From Bacteroidales bacterium (GTDB lineage: Bacteria; Bacteroidota; Bacteroidia; Bacteroidales; P3): a stretch of 54,859 nt of DNA. Positions 33,581 to 43,500 of this stretch are shown piece by piece. The position numbers and the translations under genes are program-made. The number at the start of each line of letters is the position of its first letter. The stretch's first letter is position 1. The notes beneath the pieces were generated by a model, which had not been told where the DNA came from, searched no databases, and worked only from the letters and a program-made list of their open reading frames with translations. The stretch lies in assembly GCA_017428115.1 (NCBI GenBank), contig JAFRRK010000074.1, positions 1-54,859 on the forward strand, written 5' to 3'.

Positions 33581-34186
33581 ATGGAACTCGGATACCAGAA
33601 AATAGACAAATACGACGACCAGTGTGTGGCCGAGATGGCCGAACACTACAAAGCCATCCTGCGCCTCTTGGGCGAAGACCCTGAACGTGAGGGTTTGTTG
33701 AAATCACCTGAGCGCATTGCCAAGGCCATGCTCTTCTTCACCAATGGCTACGACCTCGACCCAGAGGAGATACTACGCTCCGCCATGTTCCACGAGGACT
33801 ACAAGCAGATGGTCGTCGTCAAGGACATTGAACTCTACTCCCTATGCGAGCATCACATGGTACCCTTTGTGGGCAAGGCGCATGTTGCATATATTCCTAA
33901 TGGCACCATTGTGGGCTTGAGCAAGATACCGCGCGTGGTAGATGCCTTTGCCCGCCGATTGCAAGTGCAGGAACGCCTCACCAAGCAGATTAAAGACTGC
34001 ATTCAGAAAACCCTCAACCCCCTGGGTGTGGCAGTGGTTATTGAGGCTCAACACATGTGCATGTCCATGCGTGGTGTTCAGAAGCAAAACTCCGTCACCA
34101 CCACTAGCGACTTCACAGGTGCCTTTATGAACGACCCCAAGACCCGCGAGGAGTTCATGCACATCATCGGCGTGCACCTGCACTAG
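33581..34186 (+). CDS. folE: GTP cyclohydrolase I
   Basis: Converts GTP to dihydroneopterin triphosphate, first step of folate (and queuosine-type pterin) synthesis. 201 residues. Zinc site: CEHHMVPF (Cys and His) and the second Cys in HMCMSMRG. The GTP-binding [20 protein letters not shown] and C-terminal [18 protein letters not shown] are complete, so this is the zinc-dependent type IA enzyme. folA (dihydrofolate reductase) is also in this window at 49250, but far away. It is followed by a microrepeat (34187-34216) and the LolA-like gene. Confidence 0.97.
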   Translation: MELGYQKIDKYDDQCVAEMAEHYKAILRLLGEDPEREGLLKSPERIAKAMLFFTNGYDLDPEEILRSAMFHEDYKQMVVVKDIELYSLCEHHMVPFVGKAHVAYIPNGTIVGLSKIPRVVDAFARRLQVQERLTKQIKDCIQKTLNPLGVAVVIEAQHMCMSMRGVQKQNSVTTTSDFTGAFMNDPKTREEFMHIIGVHLH

Positions 34187-34216
34187 TATTTGAAGTAAGA
34201 GTTACGAACTAAGAAC
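34187..34216 (+). repeat. Microrepeat, family 'AAGAGCTAAGAAGTAAG', copy 2
   Basis: TTTGAAGTAAGAGTTACGAA and CTAAGAACC directly after the folE stop, matching the copies near 3994 and 49174. Confidence 0.55.
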
Positions 34217-34236
34217 CAACATTCTAATAAAGAAAC

Positions 34237-34881
34237 ATGAAGAAACTTGTTTTAATACTCATGGCGTTAGCCTTTTTGCCCAGTTCCTTTGCCCAGCTTA
34301 CGCACACCACCGATGGCAAGACTGTCGACGAGAATGCCAACAAAATACTGAACCGTGTCGCCGACAAGTGGACCAAGGCATCTATCAAATTTGATGTCAC
34401 TGTGGTAAACCTTGATGCCAATAAGAAGAAGACTTTCAGCCAGAAGGCCTCTATCACCTATAAAACTCCCTGCTATATCGTCAAGGCTGGCGATATCGAG
34501 ATATACTGCGACGGCAACACCGTGTGGCAGGTGAACAAAAGTGCCAAGGAGGTTGTGGTGAACAATATGAGCGACTCCGACGACGACCTGACTAATCCCG
34601 CCAAACTGCTTGCCAACTATCAAAAGAACTATCGTGCCAAGTATATCCGCGATGATGACGGCACCGCCATCATCGACCTCCAACCCAAAAACAGCCGCCC
34701 CTACCACAAGCTGCGCCTCTATATCGACACAACCAACTACAGGGTGAAGAAAATTGAGCAGCACAACTACGATTCCTCCCGTGGAGAATACACTTTTTCC
34801 AACTATACCCTTGTGAAAATTTCCCTCTCAGCCTTCGCCTACACGGCTCCTGAAGGTTACGAGGTGGTGGATATGAGATAA
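34237..34881 (+). CDS. LolA-like outer membrane lipoprotein carrier
   Basis: 214 residues. Signal peptide MKKLVLILMALAFLPSSFAQ. The mature protein has the LolA/LolB fold pattern: an early helix (NANKILNRVADKWTKASIKF), a series of beta strands (ITYKTPCYIVKAGDIEIYCD, TVWQVNKSAKEVVVNN), a short helix (LTNPAKLLANYQKNYR), and strands with IDLQPKNSRPYHKLRLYID and KIEQHNYDSSRGEYTFSNY. It probably ferries lipoproteins across the periplasm, though many Bacteroidota members have not been tested. tsaB starts 1 bp after its stop, so the two are likely cotranscribed. Confidence 0.85.
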   Translation: MKKLVLILMALAFLPSSFAQLTHTTDGKTVDENANKILNRVADKWTKASIKFDVTVVNLDANKKKTFSQKASITYKTPCYIVKAGDIEIYCDGNTVWQVNKSAKEVVVNNMSDSDDDLTNPAKLLANYQKNYRAKYIRDDDGTAIIDLQPKNSRPYHKLRLYIDTTNYRVKKIEQHNYDSSRGEYTFSNYTLVKISLSAFAYTAPEGYEVVDMR

Positions 34882-34882
34882 T

Positions 34883-35626
34883 ATGACCATTCTTCTTCTT
34901 GAAACAGCCACGGCAGTCTGTTCTGTAGCCCTTGCCCGCGATGGCAGGGTATTGGCAGAGCTGCATTCCGACCAACCCAACGCCCACTCTTCACGACTCC
35001 CTCTATTTGTGCAGCAGTTGTTTGCCCAGTGTGGCATTACTCCATCGCAGTTGGATGCTGTGTGTGTCTCCTCAGGTCCAGGCAGCTATACTGGCCTCCG
35101 CATCGGTGTCAGCTCTGCCAAGGGTTTCTGCTATGCTCTCTCCATCCCACTGTTGTCGGTGCCTACCCTTCAAGGCATGGCGGCGCAATACTATGCTCAG
35201 CACCCCGACTATCACGGTATGGTTTGCCCTATGATTGATGCCCGGCGCATGGAGTGCTACACCGCCATTTTTGAAATGGAGAATCACTCGAATGCGGCAG
35301 CCAACTCTCAACTTTCAACTCTCAACTTTCAACTCTCAACGCTTAAGCCCACCAGTGCCGACATCATTGCTCCTTGCATCTACGACGATTATCTCAATAG
35401 GGGAGAGGTGGTATTATTGGGCGACGGTGCCGAGAAGACCCGGTCACTGCTGGGCATCCATCCTAACGCCCGCTATGATACCGACTTCCGCATCTCTGCA
35501 ACAGGCATGCTCCCCATTGCCATGCAGCGGTTGCAAGCCGGTCAGCTAGAGGATGTTGCCTATTTCGAACCCTTCTACCTCAAAGACTTCGTGGCTAAGA
35601 AAAGCGTTGTTCGAGGTCTCAAATAA
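34883..35626 (+). CDS. tsaB: TsaB, tRNA threonylcarbamoyladenosine synthesis partner, with a repeat insert
   Basis: 247 residues. N-terminus ILLLETATAVCSVALARDGR and the conserved SSGPGSYTGLRIGVSSAKGF (residues ~65-85) define TsaB, an ASKHA-fold protein that partners TsaD in making t6A37 on tRNAs. The C-terminus (VAYFEPFYLKDFVAKK) is standard. Odd: residues ~138-154 (NSQLSTLNFQLSTL) are coded by 14-bp CAACTCTCAACTTT repeats (35302-35340), an insert in a loop where other TsaB proteins have a short turn. The reading frame is kept. As TsaB is usually essential, this shows that the insert is tolerated. Confidence 0.92.
   Translation: MTILLLETATAVCSVALARDGRVLAELHSDQPNAHSSRLPLFVQQLFAQCGITPSQLDAVCVSSGPGSYTGLRIGVSSAKGFCYALSIPLLSVPTLQGMAAQYYAQHPDYHGMVCPMIDARRMECYTAIFEMENHSNAAANSQLSTLNFQLSTLKPTSADIIAPCIYDDYLNRGEVVLLGDGAEKTRSLLGIHPNARYDTDFRISATGMLPIAMQRLQAGQLEDVAYFEPFYLKDFVAKKSVVRGLK
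35302..35340 (+). repeat. 14-bp tandem repeat (2.8 copies) in frame inside tsaB
   Basis: CAACTCTCAACTTT at 35302-35315 and 35316-35329, then CAACTCTCAAC to 35340. The unit is not a multiple of three, but the sequence as a whole stays in frame. It codes a repeated S-Q-L-S-T-L-N-F-type peptide. Confidence 0.8.
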
Positions 35627-35656
35627 CCCATATCCCCATTCACCCCACCAACCCTC

Positions 35657-36733
35657 ATGCTCAAGTACACCGTCAAACGACTCCTCTATGGTCTCCTGGT
35701 CCTGCTGGGGGTGGTGACGTTGGTGTTCTTCCTCTTCAACATTTTGCCGGGCGACCCTGCCCGTATGATGTTGGGCCAAAGGGCCGATGCCGAAAGTATC
35801 GAGATTATCAATCGCGACCTGGGTCGCGACAAGCCCGTTGCCACACAATATTTCAACTACCTCAACGACCTATTGCCTCTCTCTCTTCACAACAACTCCG
35901 ACCCCGACCACTTCTTCTACCTCAATCCCGACAAGTATGCCCCCTATACCACTTTAATAAAATTGGGCAGCACTTCGTTGGTCTTAAAAGCTCCTTATCT
36001 GCGTCGTAGCTACCAGTCTCAACGCAAGGTCTCCGACATCATCGCCACGGCTTTTCCCCAGACGGCTTTGCTGGCTGTGGTGGCGCTCACCTTTGCCCTC
36101 ATCGTGGGCATTCTGCTCGGGGTGCTTTCTGCCATCTACAAAGATACTTGGATCGACCGCCTCACACTCGTTCTCTCCACTCTTGGCATGTCTCTCCCCT
36201 CCTTTTTCGCTGCTATCCTCATTGCCTGGCTATTTGCTTATGTGCTGGCCGACTGGACTCACCTCAACATGTTCGGCAACCTTTATACCGTCGACGACTA
36301 CGGCACTGGTGAGTATCTCGACCTGAAAAATCTCATTCTTCCTGCCCTCACTCTTGGCATACGCCCTCTTGCTACTCTTACCCAACTGACTAAGAACAGT
36401 ATGTTAGAAGCCCTTTCGCAAGACTATATACGCACTGCGCGTTCTAAAGGCATCTCCGAGCGTCGCGTCATCTTCCACCATGCCCTCCGCAATGCTCTCA
36501 ACCCCGTGGTCACCTCCGCATCCGGTTGGCTGGCAGGTCTGCTGGCAGGTGCCGTCTTTGTCGAGTACGTCTTCGACTGGAAGGGTATGGGCATTGTTAT
36601 TGTCGACGGTCTTGACAAATACGATTTCCCTGTGGTGATGGGTGCTATTCTTTTTGTCTGTGTACTCCTGATTATCATTAATATTCTCACCGACATCCTC
36701 TATGCACTGCTTGACCCACGCGTAAGGATATAA
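35657..36733 (+). CDS. DppB-like ABC transporter permease
   Basis: 358 residues with six predicted membrane helices. N-terminus RLLYGLLVLLGVVTLVFFLF and NILPGDPARMMLG are typical of the DppB/OppB group of oligopeptide importers. The EAA-type cytoplasmic loop is LSQDYIRTARSKGISERRVIFHHALRN. A long periplasmic loop (~residues 60-130) is rich in Asp and Tyr. The partner permease, ATPases and binding protein are not next to it, so it is a lone permease in this window. What it imports is not shown. Confidence 0.9.
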   Translation: MLKYTVKRLLYGLLVLLGVVTLVFFLFNILPGDPARMMLGQRADAESIEIINRDLGRDKPVATQYFNYLNDLLPLSLHNNSDPDHFFYLNPDKYAPYTTLIKLGSTSLVLKAPYLRRSYQSQRKVSDIIATAFPQTALLAVVALTFALIVGILLGVLSAIYKDTWIDRLTLVLSTLGMSLPSFFAAILIAWLFAYVLADWTHLNMFGNLYTVDDYGTGEYLDLKNLILPALTLGIRPLATLTQLTKNSMLEALSQDYIRTARSKGISERRVIFHHALRNALNPVVTSASGWLAGLLAGAVFVEYVFDWKGMGIVIVDGLDKYDFPVVMGAILFVCVLLIIINILTDILYALLDPRVRI

Positions 36734-36742
36734 TAGTAAACC

Positions 36743-37786
36743 ATGAAACACCTCACCCATCTTGCGGCCATAGCCTCCTTTGCTATGCTGTTCGCCCTTT
36801 TTGGATGCAATGCCGGCAGCGGGCCGTCCACCGAGCCCACCTCCACCCAGCGTGCCATCTACCATTGGAAGACTACCTTCAATCCTACGGCTTCAGAGCT
36901 TCAATTCATTGAGGACCATGGCATCTCTCGCCTCTATCTTCATCTTTTCGATGTGGTGCCTAACGAGCAAGAGACCGATGTGATTCCTTCCGCCACTTTG
37001 CGTTTCCTACAGCCTATGCCCTCTGGCATTGAAGTGGTGCCTACTGTCTATGTGTCGCACGAGGCTATGGACCTTATCGATAACCATTGCTCCGAGTCGG
37101 CCATGGCCCAACGCATCTACCAACGCATCAAAGCCATGATGCTCTCCAACGGCATCAGCTACCGCGAGATTCAGCTCGACTGCGATGGTGGTGCCTCCCT
37201 AAGCTATTCCACTAACTTCTTGGCCAGTTGTCTCCTTTCTCTGGCCCACACCGACAGCATTCAGCTCTCCACTACCGTCCGTCTCAGCCAATTGTCAAAC
37301 ATTGACCGTCTGCCTCCCTGCGACCGCTATATGTTGATGCTCTACAACACCGGTTCATTGCAAAAACCCCAAACCCGTAATTCCATACTCGACTACGATG
37401 ATGCGAAACCCTACATACAAAAACTTACCCTACAATGGCTCGACACCTTGGCTGCAAGAGGCATACGGATCGATTGTGCCTATCCGCTCTATGGTTGGGG
37501 CGTGGCCTTTAACAATAATGGCCAGTTCTCGCATTTGGTACCTCCCATGCAGCTACCAGCTCAAACCTGCGATACATTGCGTGTCGAATGGGGCGAGATG
37601 TCTGCCATTCGACAGGTGCAACAGGCCTTGGCCGATAAGATGCATCAATATATGATGGGTGCTGTCGCAATTTATCATCTCGACTCTACCTGCTTGGCTC
37701 ACTATAGTTCCGACGAGGTTGAATCCTTGTGGCAGGCCCCTGTTTTTTCTCGTAAACCTAAAAAGCAGATCCACCCTAATCAATAA
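36743..37786 (+). CDS. Lipoprotein of unknown function, barrel-like
   Basis: 347 residues. Lipoprotein signal peptide with lipobox ALFGC (Cys22). The mature part has a repeated strand-helix pattern (for example ISRLYLHLFDV, SGIEVVPTVYVS, YREIQLDCDGG, DSIQLSTTVRLSQ, RYMLMLYNTG, IRIDCAYPLYGWG) that looks like a TIM-barrel hydrolase; the strand ends ERHIQLDCD-like and DCAYPLYGW carry acidic residues where glycosidases have them. I cannot name a family. It lies 9 bp after the permease gene and 20 bp before the next gene, so the three are probably one operon. Confidence 0.6.
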   Translation: MKHLTHLAAIASFAMLFALFGCNAGSGPSTEPTSTQRAIYHWKTTFNPTASELQFIEDHGISRLYLHLFDVVPNEQETDVIPSATLRFLQPMPSGIEVVPTVYVSHEAMDLIDNHCSESAMAQRIYQRIKAMMLSNGISYREIQLDCDGGASLSYSTNFLASCLLSLAHTDSIQLSTTVRLSQLSNIDRLPPCDRYMLMLYNTGSLQKPQTRNSILDYDDAKPYIQKLTLQWLDTLAARGIRIDCAYPLYGWGVAFNNNGQFSHLVPPMQLPAQTCDTLRVEWGEMSAIRQVQQALADKMHQYMMGAVAIYHLDSTCLAHYSSDEVESLWQAPVFSRKPKKQIHPNQ

Positions 37787-37806
37787 TCCCTAATACCATC
37801 ACCTCC

Positions 37807-40221
37807 ATGATTCATCACCATCCTGCCCCCCGATTATTGGTTGTCGCCTGTCTGCTTATCCTCTCGTTTTCACACCTTCGAGCATGCGGCCCATGGCTTT
37901 TCAATGCCAACGACCACAATATCTACCGTATCATGCCTTACTGGCACGAAATTGACTATACCACTCAGCATAGCGACTTTGTGGCAGCCAATTGCACTCT
38001 TTGGGCCGAACAGGTGGTTGGTGGTGTTACTGCCCAAGATGTTCGTGCTGCACTCTATCATACCCACTATAGCGATTGGAACGAGTTTCTCGCCTATCAT
38101 GCTCACTCTTGGCATCCCGACCCAACCACCCGCTTGTTGCATTCGGTGCGCATACTTTTTGGCATAACCCCCTCGCTACCCGACAATGCTTTTGTCAAAC
38201 GGCTGTTGGCAACCAACGACACCCAGTCGTTACACTATATCCGTCTTTGCAAACTATATGAGGAGAACCGTCACCAGCAGCTCGACCCATGGTATTACAG
38301 CACCATCAACGACCAGCCCCACGCTATCCTCGACTCTATCGCCCACCTATGCCTCGACTACCTGAAGTTGCAACCCACTACTCAGCTTTCTTTCCCTCTG
38401 CTTTCTCAGCGATATATGCTCTTGGCGGTGCGTTCGCTCTCTGCTCTACGCTCCGACGACGATTGTTTACACCTCTGGAACGAATGCGGCAGCCTCCTCC
38501 CTCAAGGTCCTATACGCGATGAGATTGAAGGGTTTGTGGCTGGCTGTTACCTCCGTACTGGCCAACGCAACAAGGCGTTGGACATCTATACCCGTCTTGG
38601 CGACGTTTCATCGCTGCTCTTTATTCTTGGCAATGCCGAGGAGGCGTGCGAACTGCTCTATTCTCACTACCCCTCCAACGGATACTACCGTCCTACATTG
38701 CAAAAATTCCTCTACGCCTTGGAAAACGACGACATCTCCGACCGCTATAGCCAGTATGAGCTGTATCTCGACAGTGCCGGGCGCAACCGCCTCCTCAATC
38801 TCTGCAACAAGGCAATGGCCGACACCCGCATCAACGACAAGGCTATGTGGTGCTACACCGCGGCCGCCATCCACGACCACTATGGCCGCCCCTTGTCGGC
38901 ACTTCGGTCGCTCGAAGGGGCCGAGGTGGGCTGTCAAGACTCTTTCCTTTGCCACAGTATCCGCATCCTGCGCTGCTATCTCCATGTCAAGACCGATACT
39001 GTCAACGACCGTTATGAGCATTTCCTTCTCGGCGAACTCGGCTGGCTCGATAGTCTCATGCAGCAGGAGTATGCCGCTATCGATGCTGCGGATAGATATG
39101 TGCTCCGCCACCTCGACCAACTAGCCAGCACCCGAAGCATGCTCTACACTCACGATGCCCTGCGTCGCATTCTGCTGGGCACCGATGGCGCCTGTTCGCG
39201 TCTGGCAGCCGCAGGCCGTGGCATACGCGCCCTTCAGCTTGCCAACATGGCTGAATACCGTCTGTTTGCTATCAGCAGCAACGAGGTGTTGCCTCTCCTT
39301 CGCACCCAGTTGGGTAAGGTGGCCTATGATTATAAATGGAACAACAGGTTGAGCGACTATGACCTCCCTGGTTATATCGAGTTCAATCCCGACAGCCTTG
39401 CCCATGCCCGATACATCGACACGCTCTCCTACAATGCCCACGACTACAGCAATGCCGCCTTCATGGCTGCCGACACTATGTCGGCCAGCCAGTTGCAACA
39501 GTTCTGGCTGCATCTTGTCCGTCCTCACGACGCTTTCGACACCTTTTTGTCCGACAAGGGCTATTGCGACAGTAACTACTGGTATGAGATGATTGGCACC
39601 CACTGCCTGCGCGAGGGCGACTACTACCACGCTGTGCAATACCTCCGATTGGTCTCGCCCCACTTTGTCCGCAACCAGAATATCAGCTACCATTGGCAGT
39701 GGAACCCCTTCTGCTTCGACCGTCAGCCTATCTCTGCCCTGCCCAATCCCAAGCTGGCCTTTGCCGAGCGTATGCTCTGGCTCGAACGTCAGATACGGCG
39801 CGAGCATGACCCCGACCGCCTAGGGCAGCTCTTGCTCGACTACTCCGTTGGCCTGCGCAACGCCGCCGACCGCTGCTGGCCACTCCTCTCCTATGGCAAG
39901 ACCAACGAAGACTACTCCTGCTGGAACCCCTATTCCTATGGCTACGACCCCGACTGGCAGCAGTGGCCCTTGTTCGACTATATCCTTGAACCCGAGCGTT
40001 GCTGGTTCAACACCTTTCGCTGCCGCATCGATCATCTGCTCCTCGCCGACCAAATTCAGCGCATGGCCTTCCTCTCTTTCCACTCCGACGAGGCTGCCGC
40101 CCATGCCTATCATCAGATTGCTTTCTACAATCGTGTCCGTCAGCACTACCCCCATACCGCCGCCGCCCGCTGGATCGAAAACCACTGCGACACTAAGGCG
40201 CTCTGGTCTTCTAAACAGTAG
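37807..40221 (+). CDS. Large secreted protein of unknown function, helical repeats
   Basis: 804 residues. Signal sequence with an Ala-Cys-Gly-Pro (HLRACGPW) cleavage region. The rest is a long alpha-helical protein with many Tyr, Leu and His and repeated pairs such as YLRTGQRNKALDIYTRLGD and YRHDH-type segments that recall TPR/SEL1 repeats. I recognise the 'ACGP' start as common to a group of Bacteroidales proteins whose function is unknown. It is the last gene of the plus-strand run and follows the lipoprotein gene by 20 bp, so the two may work together. Confidence 0.55.
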   Translation: MIHHHPAPRLLVVACLLILSFSHLRACGPWLFNANDHNIYRIMPYWHEIDYTTQHSDFVAANCTLWAEQVVGGVTAQDVRAALYHTHYSDWNEFLAYHAHSWHPDPTTRLLHSVRILFGITPSLPDNAFVKRLLATNDTQSLHYIRLCKLYEENRHQQLDPWYYSTINDQPHAILDSIAHLCLDYLKLQPTTQLSFPLLSQRYMLLAVRSLSALRSDDDCLHLWNECGSLLPQGPIRDEIEGFVAGCYLRTGQRNKALDIYTRLGDVSSLLFILGNAEEACELLYSHYPSNGYYRPTLQKFLYALENDDISDRYSQYELYLDSAGRNRLLNLCNKAMADTRINDKAMWCYTAAAIHDHYGRPLSALRSLEGAEVGCQDSFLCHSIRILRCYLHVKTDTVNDRYEHFLLGELGWLDSLMQQEYAAIDAADRYVLRHLDQLASTRSMLYTHDALRRILLGTDGACSRLAAAGRGIRALQLANMAEYRLFAISSNEVLPLLRTQLGKVAYDYKWNNRLSDYDLPGYIEFNPDSLAHARYIDTLSYNAHDYSNAAFMAADTMSASQLQQFWLHLVRPHDAFDTFLSDKGYCDSNYWYEMIGTHCLREGDYYHAVQYLRLVSPHFVRNQNISYHWQWNPFCFDRQPISALPNPKLAFAERMLWLERQIRREHDPDRLGQLLLDYSVGLRNAADRCWPLLSYGKTNEDYSCWNPYSYGYDPDWQQWPLFDYILEPERCWFNTFRCRIDHLLLADQIQRMAFLSFHSDEAAAHAYHQIAFYNRVRQHYPHTAAARWIENHCDTKALWSSKQ

Positions 40222-40581
40222 CATTTCTCTCTCGCCCGGCACTGCCTGCCTGCTGCCCCTGTTCCTCTATTGTCCGCCTTTCTATCGTGGATTTCTGTTT
40301 GTTTATCAGCTCTCTATGCGCCATCCTCGCTTCCATTCGTCCCTGCTACACTTCCGACTGCTGCCCACGTCATCTCTGATTATTAATTGGCAAAGAGCCG
40401 CCCTACAGGCTGAGGGCAATAGGGGCCTCTGCTAAGCCTCCCCGTTGTGGCTATCTACGTGTGGCGTGGAGGTAATGTATCAGACAGCCAATTAGTTCTT
40501 CTTCTTTTTTTACGCCTGGGCGTAATGGCATTCAGTACGCTCCCGTGCTGTAACAATCTGTGTGCCATCGTGCCCCCGTGG
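40222..40581. other. Intergenic region (360 bp) between convergent genes
   Basis: Separates the plus-strand run from the minus-strand RM operon. It holds CCTACAGGCTG near 40392 (also near 26303) and a perfect short palindrome TTACGCCTGGGCGTAA near 40510-40525. No terminator with a clear T-run is seen. No gene is seen. Confidence 0.5.
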
Positions 40582-43500
40582 TTACAGTCCCTGATATTTC
40601 TCGTAGTATGCTTTCAGCTTTTGAATCACGGTGTTTTTCTTCTGACTTCTGTTTCCGCCACCAAATCGCGACATTGGCGGCAGTATCTTGTCTATGTCGG
40701 TGCCGGTGGTTCTCAACTGTCCGTCACGGAATGCGTTCTGGATGAATTTCTGGGTCTCTGCCGGTTTCAGTTTTTCTTCTTCGATAATGGTCGCAAGTTC
40801 TTCCTCACGCTTCTGTTTCACATATTCTTCCCATGCGCCGTTGACATCTATGTCGCTGTTGACGGTCTCGATGAAGCTTTCTATGAGTTCCTTCTTGCTG
40901 CGTAGGTTCATGCTGGCGCCTATGGCTTTCGATATGTTCACCAGTATCTCTTTGTCCCTGCAGTTGCTGTCGTGGTATTGCTGCACCAGCATCAGTATGT
41001 AGTCGATGTTTATCTCCACCTGTCGTATGAGTTCGGTTTCGAAGATTAGGTCGTCGTTTATCACCTCCTTGTGTACGTGGTTTTTCTTCCGCCACTTGTC
41101 TCTCAAATCTAGGTAGTGCGATTGGTAGTCCTGCATCTGCCCGTCGGCTAGTAGTTCTTTGCCTTCGAATTGGTCGAATGACTGCAGTACGTTGATTGAC
41201 TTCAGCAGGCTCCCAAATAGGGCGATAAAGCGTCGCTCTTCCTGTTCGCCCATTGCCGTCCATGTCATGCCAGCCGGCAGGCTGGCGGGGTATTCGTCTG
41301 CCAGTTGCTGCACCAGCTCGGCATAGCCATAGCAGTGCTTGCCGTTGGGGGTGTCGTACCCGTTGTAGTACGAGTTGAAGTCTTTCAGCAGGACGATGCT
41401 CGCTGCGTCTTTGTCGCCAAACAGTGCTATTGCGTCGTCGGTCTCTTGTTGCATGTTGCGGAAACAGACTATGTTGCCGAAGGTCTTGATGCTGTTGAGT
41501 ATTCGGTTGGTGCGGCTATAGCTCTGTATCAGTCCGTGCTGCCGCAGGTTCTTGTCGACGAAGAGGGTGTTCAACGTGGTGGCGTCGAAGCCGGTGAGGA
41601 ACATATTGACCACTATCAACAAATCTACCTGTCGGTTCTTCATCCTGAGCGAAAGGTCTTTGTAGTAGTTCTGAAACCGCTCGCTGCTGGTGTCGTAGGT
41701 GGTGTTGAACATTTGGTTGTAGTCCTTGATTGCACCGTCGAGGAAGTCACGGCTCTGCTGGTCGAGGTTGGTGGTGCTTTCGGGGTTCTCTTCGGCCAGT
41801 ATGCCCTCTATCTCCTCCTCGTTGGCTCCGTATGAGTAGATGATGGCTATCTTCAGACGCCTGTCTGCCGACAGGCAGGCCTGCTGCCGTTTGAATTCGT
41901 TGTAGTATGCCTTGGCCATCGGGATGGAGGCCACTGCAAACATGGCGTTGAAGCCTGGCAGTCGCTGCACCCGCTTCTCTTCTTTCACCTCTTTGCCACG
42001 TTTTGCACTGGCCACCTCGCTGATGTTCTGGGTGGTGCGGAAGGTGTAGTAGGATGTTCGCTTGGTCTTTTGGTCGAAGTGTTCGAGTATGTATCTCACC
42101 ACCTCTTCCACCCGCTCTGGTGCCATCATCGCCCGCTCACGGTCTATGGCCGAAATCTGCTTGTCCTTGATGTCGTCCTTTTGTTTCAGTGTGTTCACAT
42201 AGTCGATGCGGAAGGGTAGCACATTCTCGTCGTTGATGGCATCTACTATGGTGTAGGTGTGCAGCTTGTCGCCGAAGGCCTGTTGGGTGGTCTTCAGCTG
42301 TATGTTGCCGGCTGTGCTTGCATTGGCTGCAAATATTGGGGTGCCGGTGAATCCGAACAGGTGGTATCGTTTGAAGTTCTTGACTATTGCCGTGTGCATC
42401 TCGCCGAAGTTGCTGCGATGGCACTCGTCGAAGATGATGACTACGTGTTTCTGGAATATCTCGTGCCCGCGGTTCTTCTGCACAAAGATTGACAGTTTCT
42501 GTATGGTGGTGATGATAATACGGTAGTCGTGGTATGCGCCGTTCTTGTCGCGGTTTTCCAATTGGCGTTGTAGTACTGCCGTAGATGAGTTGCTGTCTGC
42601 CGCACCCTCCTCAAAACGGTTGTATTCCTTCATCGTCTGGTAGTCGAGGTCTTTTCTGTCCACCACAAACAACACCTTGTCGATATAGTCCAGCCGCGAG
42701 GCCAGTTGCGCCGTCTTGAACGAGGTGAGGGTCTTGCCGCTGCCTGTGGTGTGCCAGATGTATCCGCCGCCCTCTGTCTTGCCGTATAGTTTGTAGTTGT
42801 CGGCTATCTTGATGCGTTCTATGATACGTTCCGTGGCCGCTATCTGGTAGGGGCGCATCGCCATCAGCATACGCTCGCTGGTGAAGACGCAATATTTGGT
42901 CAGGACGTTCAGCAGGGTGTGTTTCGAGAAGAATGTCTTGGTGAAGTCGATGAGGTTGAGGATGGGTTTGTTGTTGCTGTCGGTCCAGAACGACGAGAAT
43001 TCAAACGAGTTGCTGGTCTTCTTCGTCTTGTTGCGTCCGCCCTGCTGCTCCTTGATGTGGTTGGCACGGGTGGTGTTGCTGTAGTATTTGGTGTTGGTGC
43101 CGTTGCTGATGACGAATATCTGCACATATTCATACAGCCCGCATCCCGCCCAGAACGAGTCGCGCTGATAACGGTTTATCTGGTTGAACGCCTCTTTCAG
43201 CTGCACGCCGCGCCGCTTCAGTTCGATATGCACCAGGGGGAAGCCATTCACTAAGATGCTCACATCGTAGCGTGCGTCGTGCGTACCGCCGCCCTCTTCG
43301 TATTGGTTGATTACTTGCAGGTGGTTGTTGTGGATGTTCTTGCGGTCTATGAGGTATATGTTCTTGCTCTCGCTCTGCCTGCCTGCCGACAGGTCAGAAT
43401 CGGTCTTCAACACCTGTATGAAGTCTTCCTGTATCTTGGTGGTCTTGGCCTCTATGCCGTCGTTCTTGTTGGCTAGGTTCTCGGTGAAGAATCGCTCCCA

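Noticed and set aside
39848-40435. 195-codon plus-strand frame over the end of the 'ACGP' gene
   Set aside because: Shadow of the real gene in another frame; very Pro/Ser/Thr-rich, as expected for an out-of-frame read.
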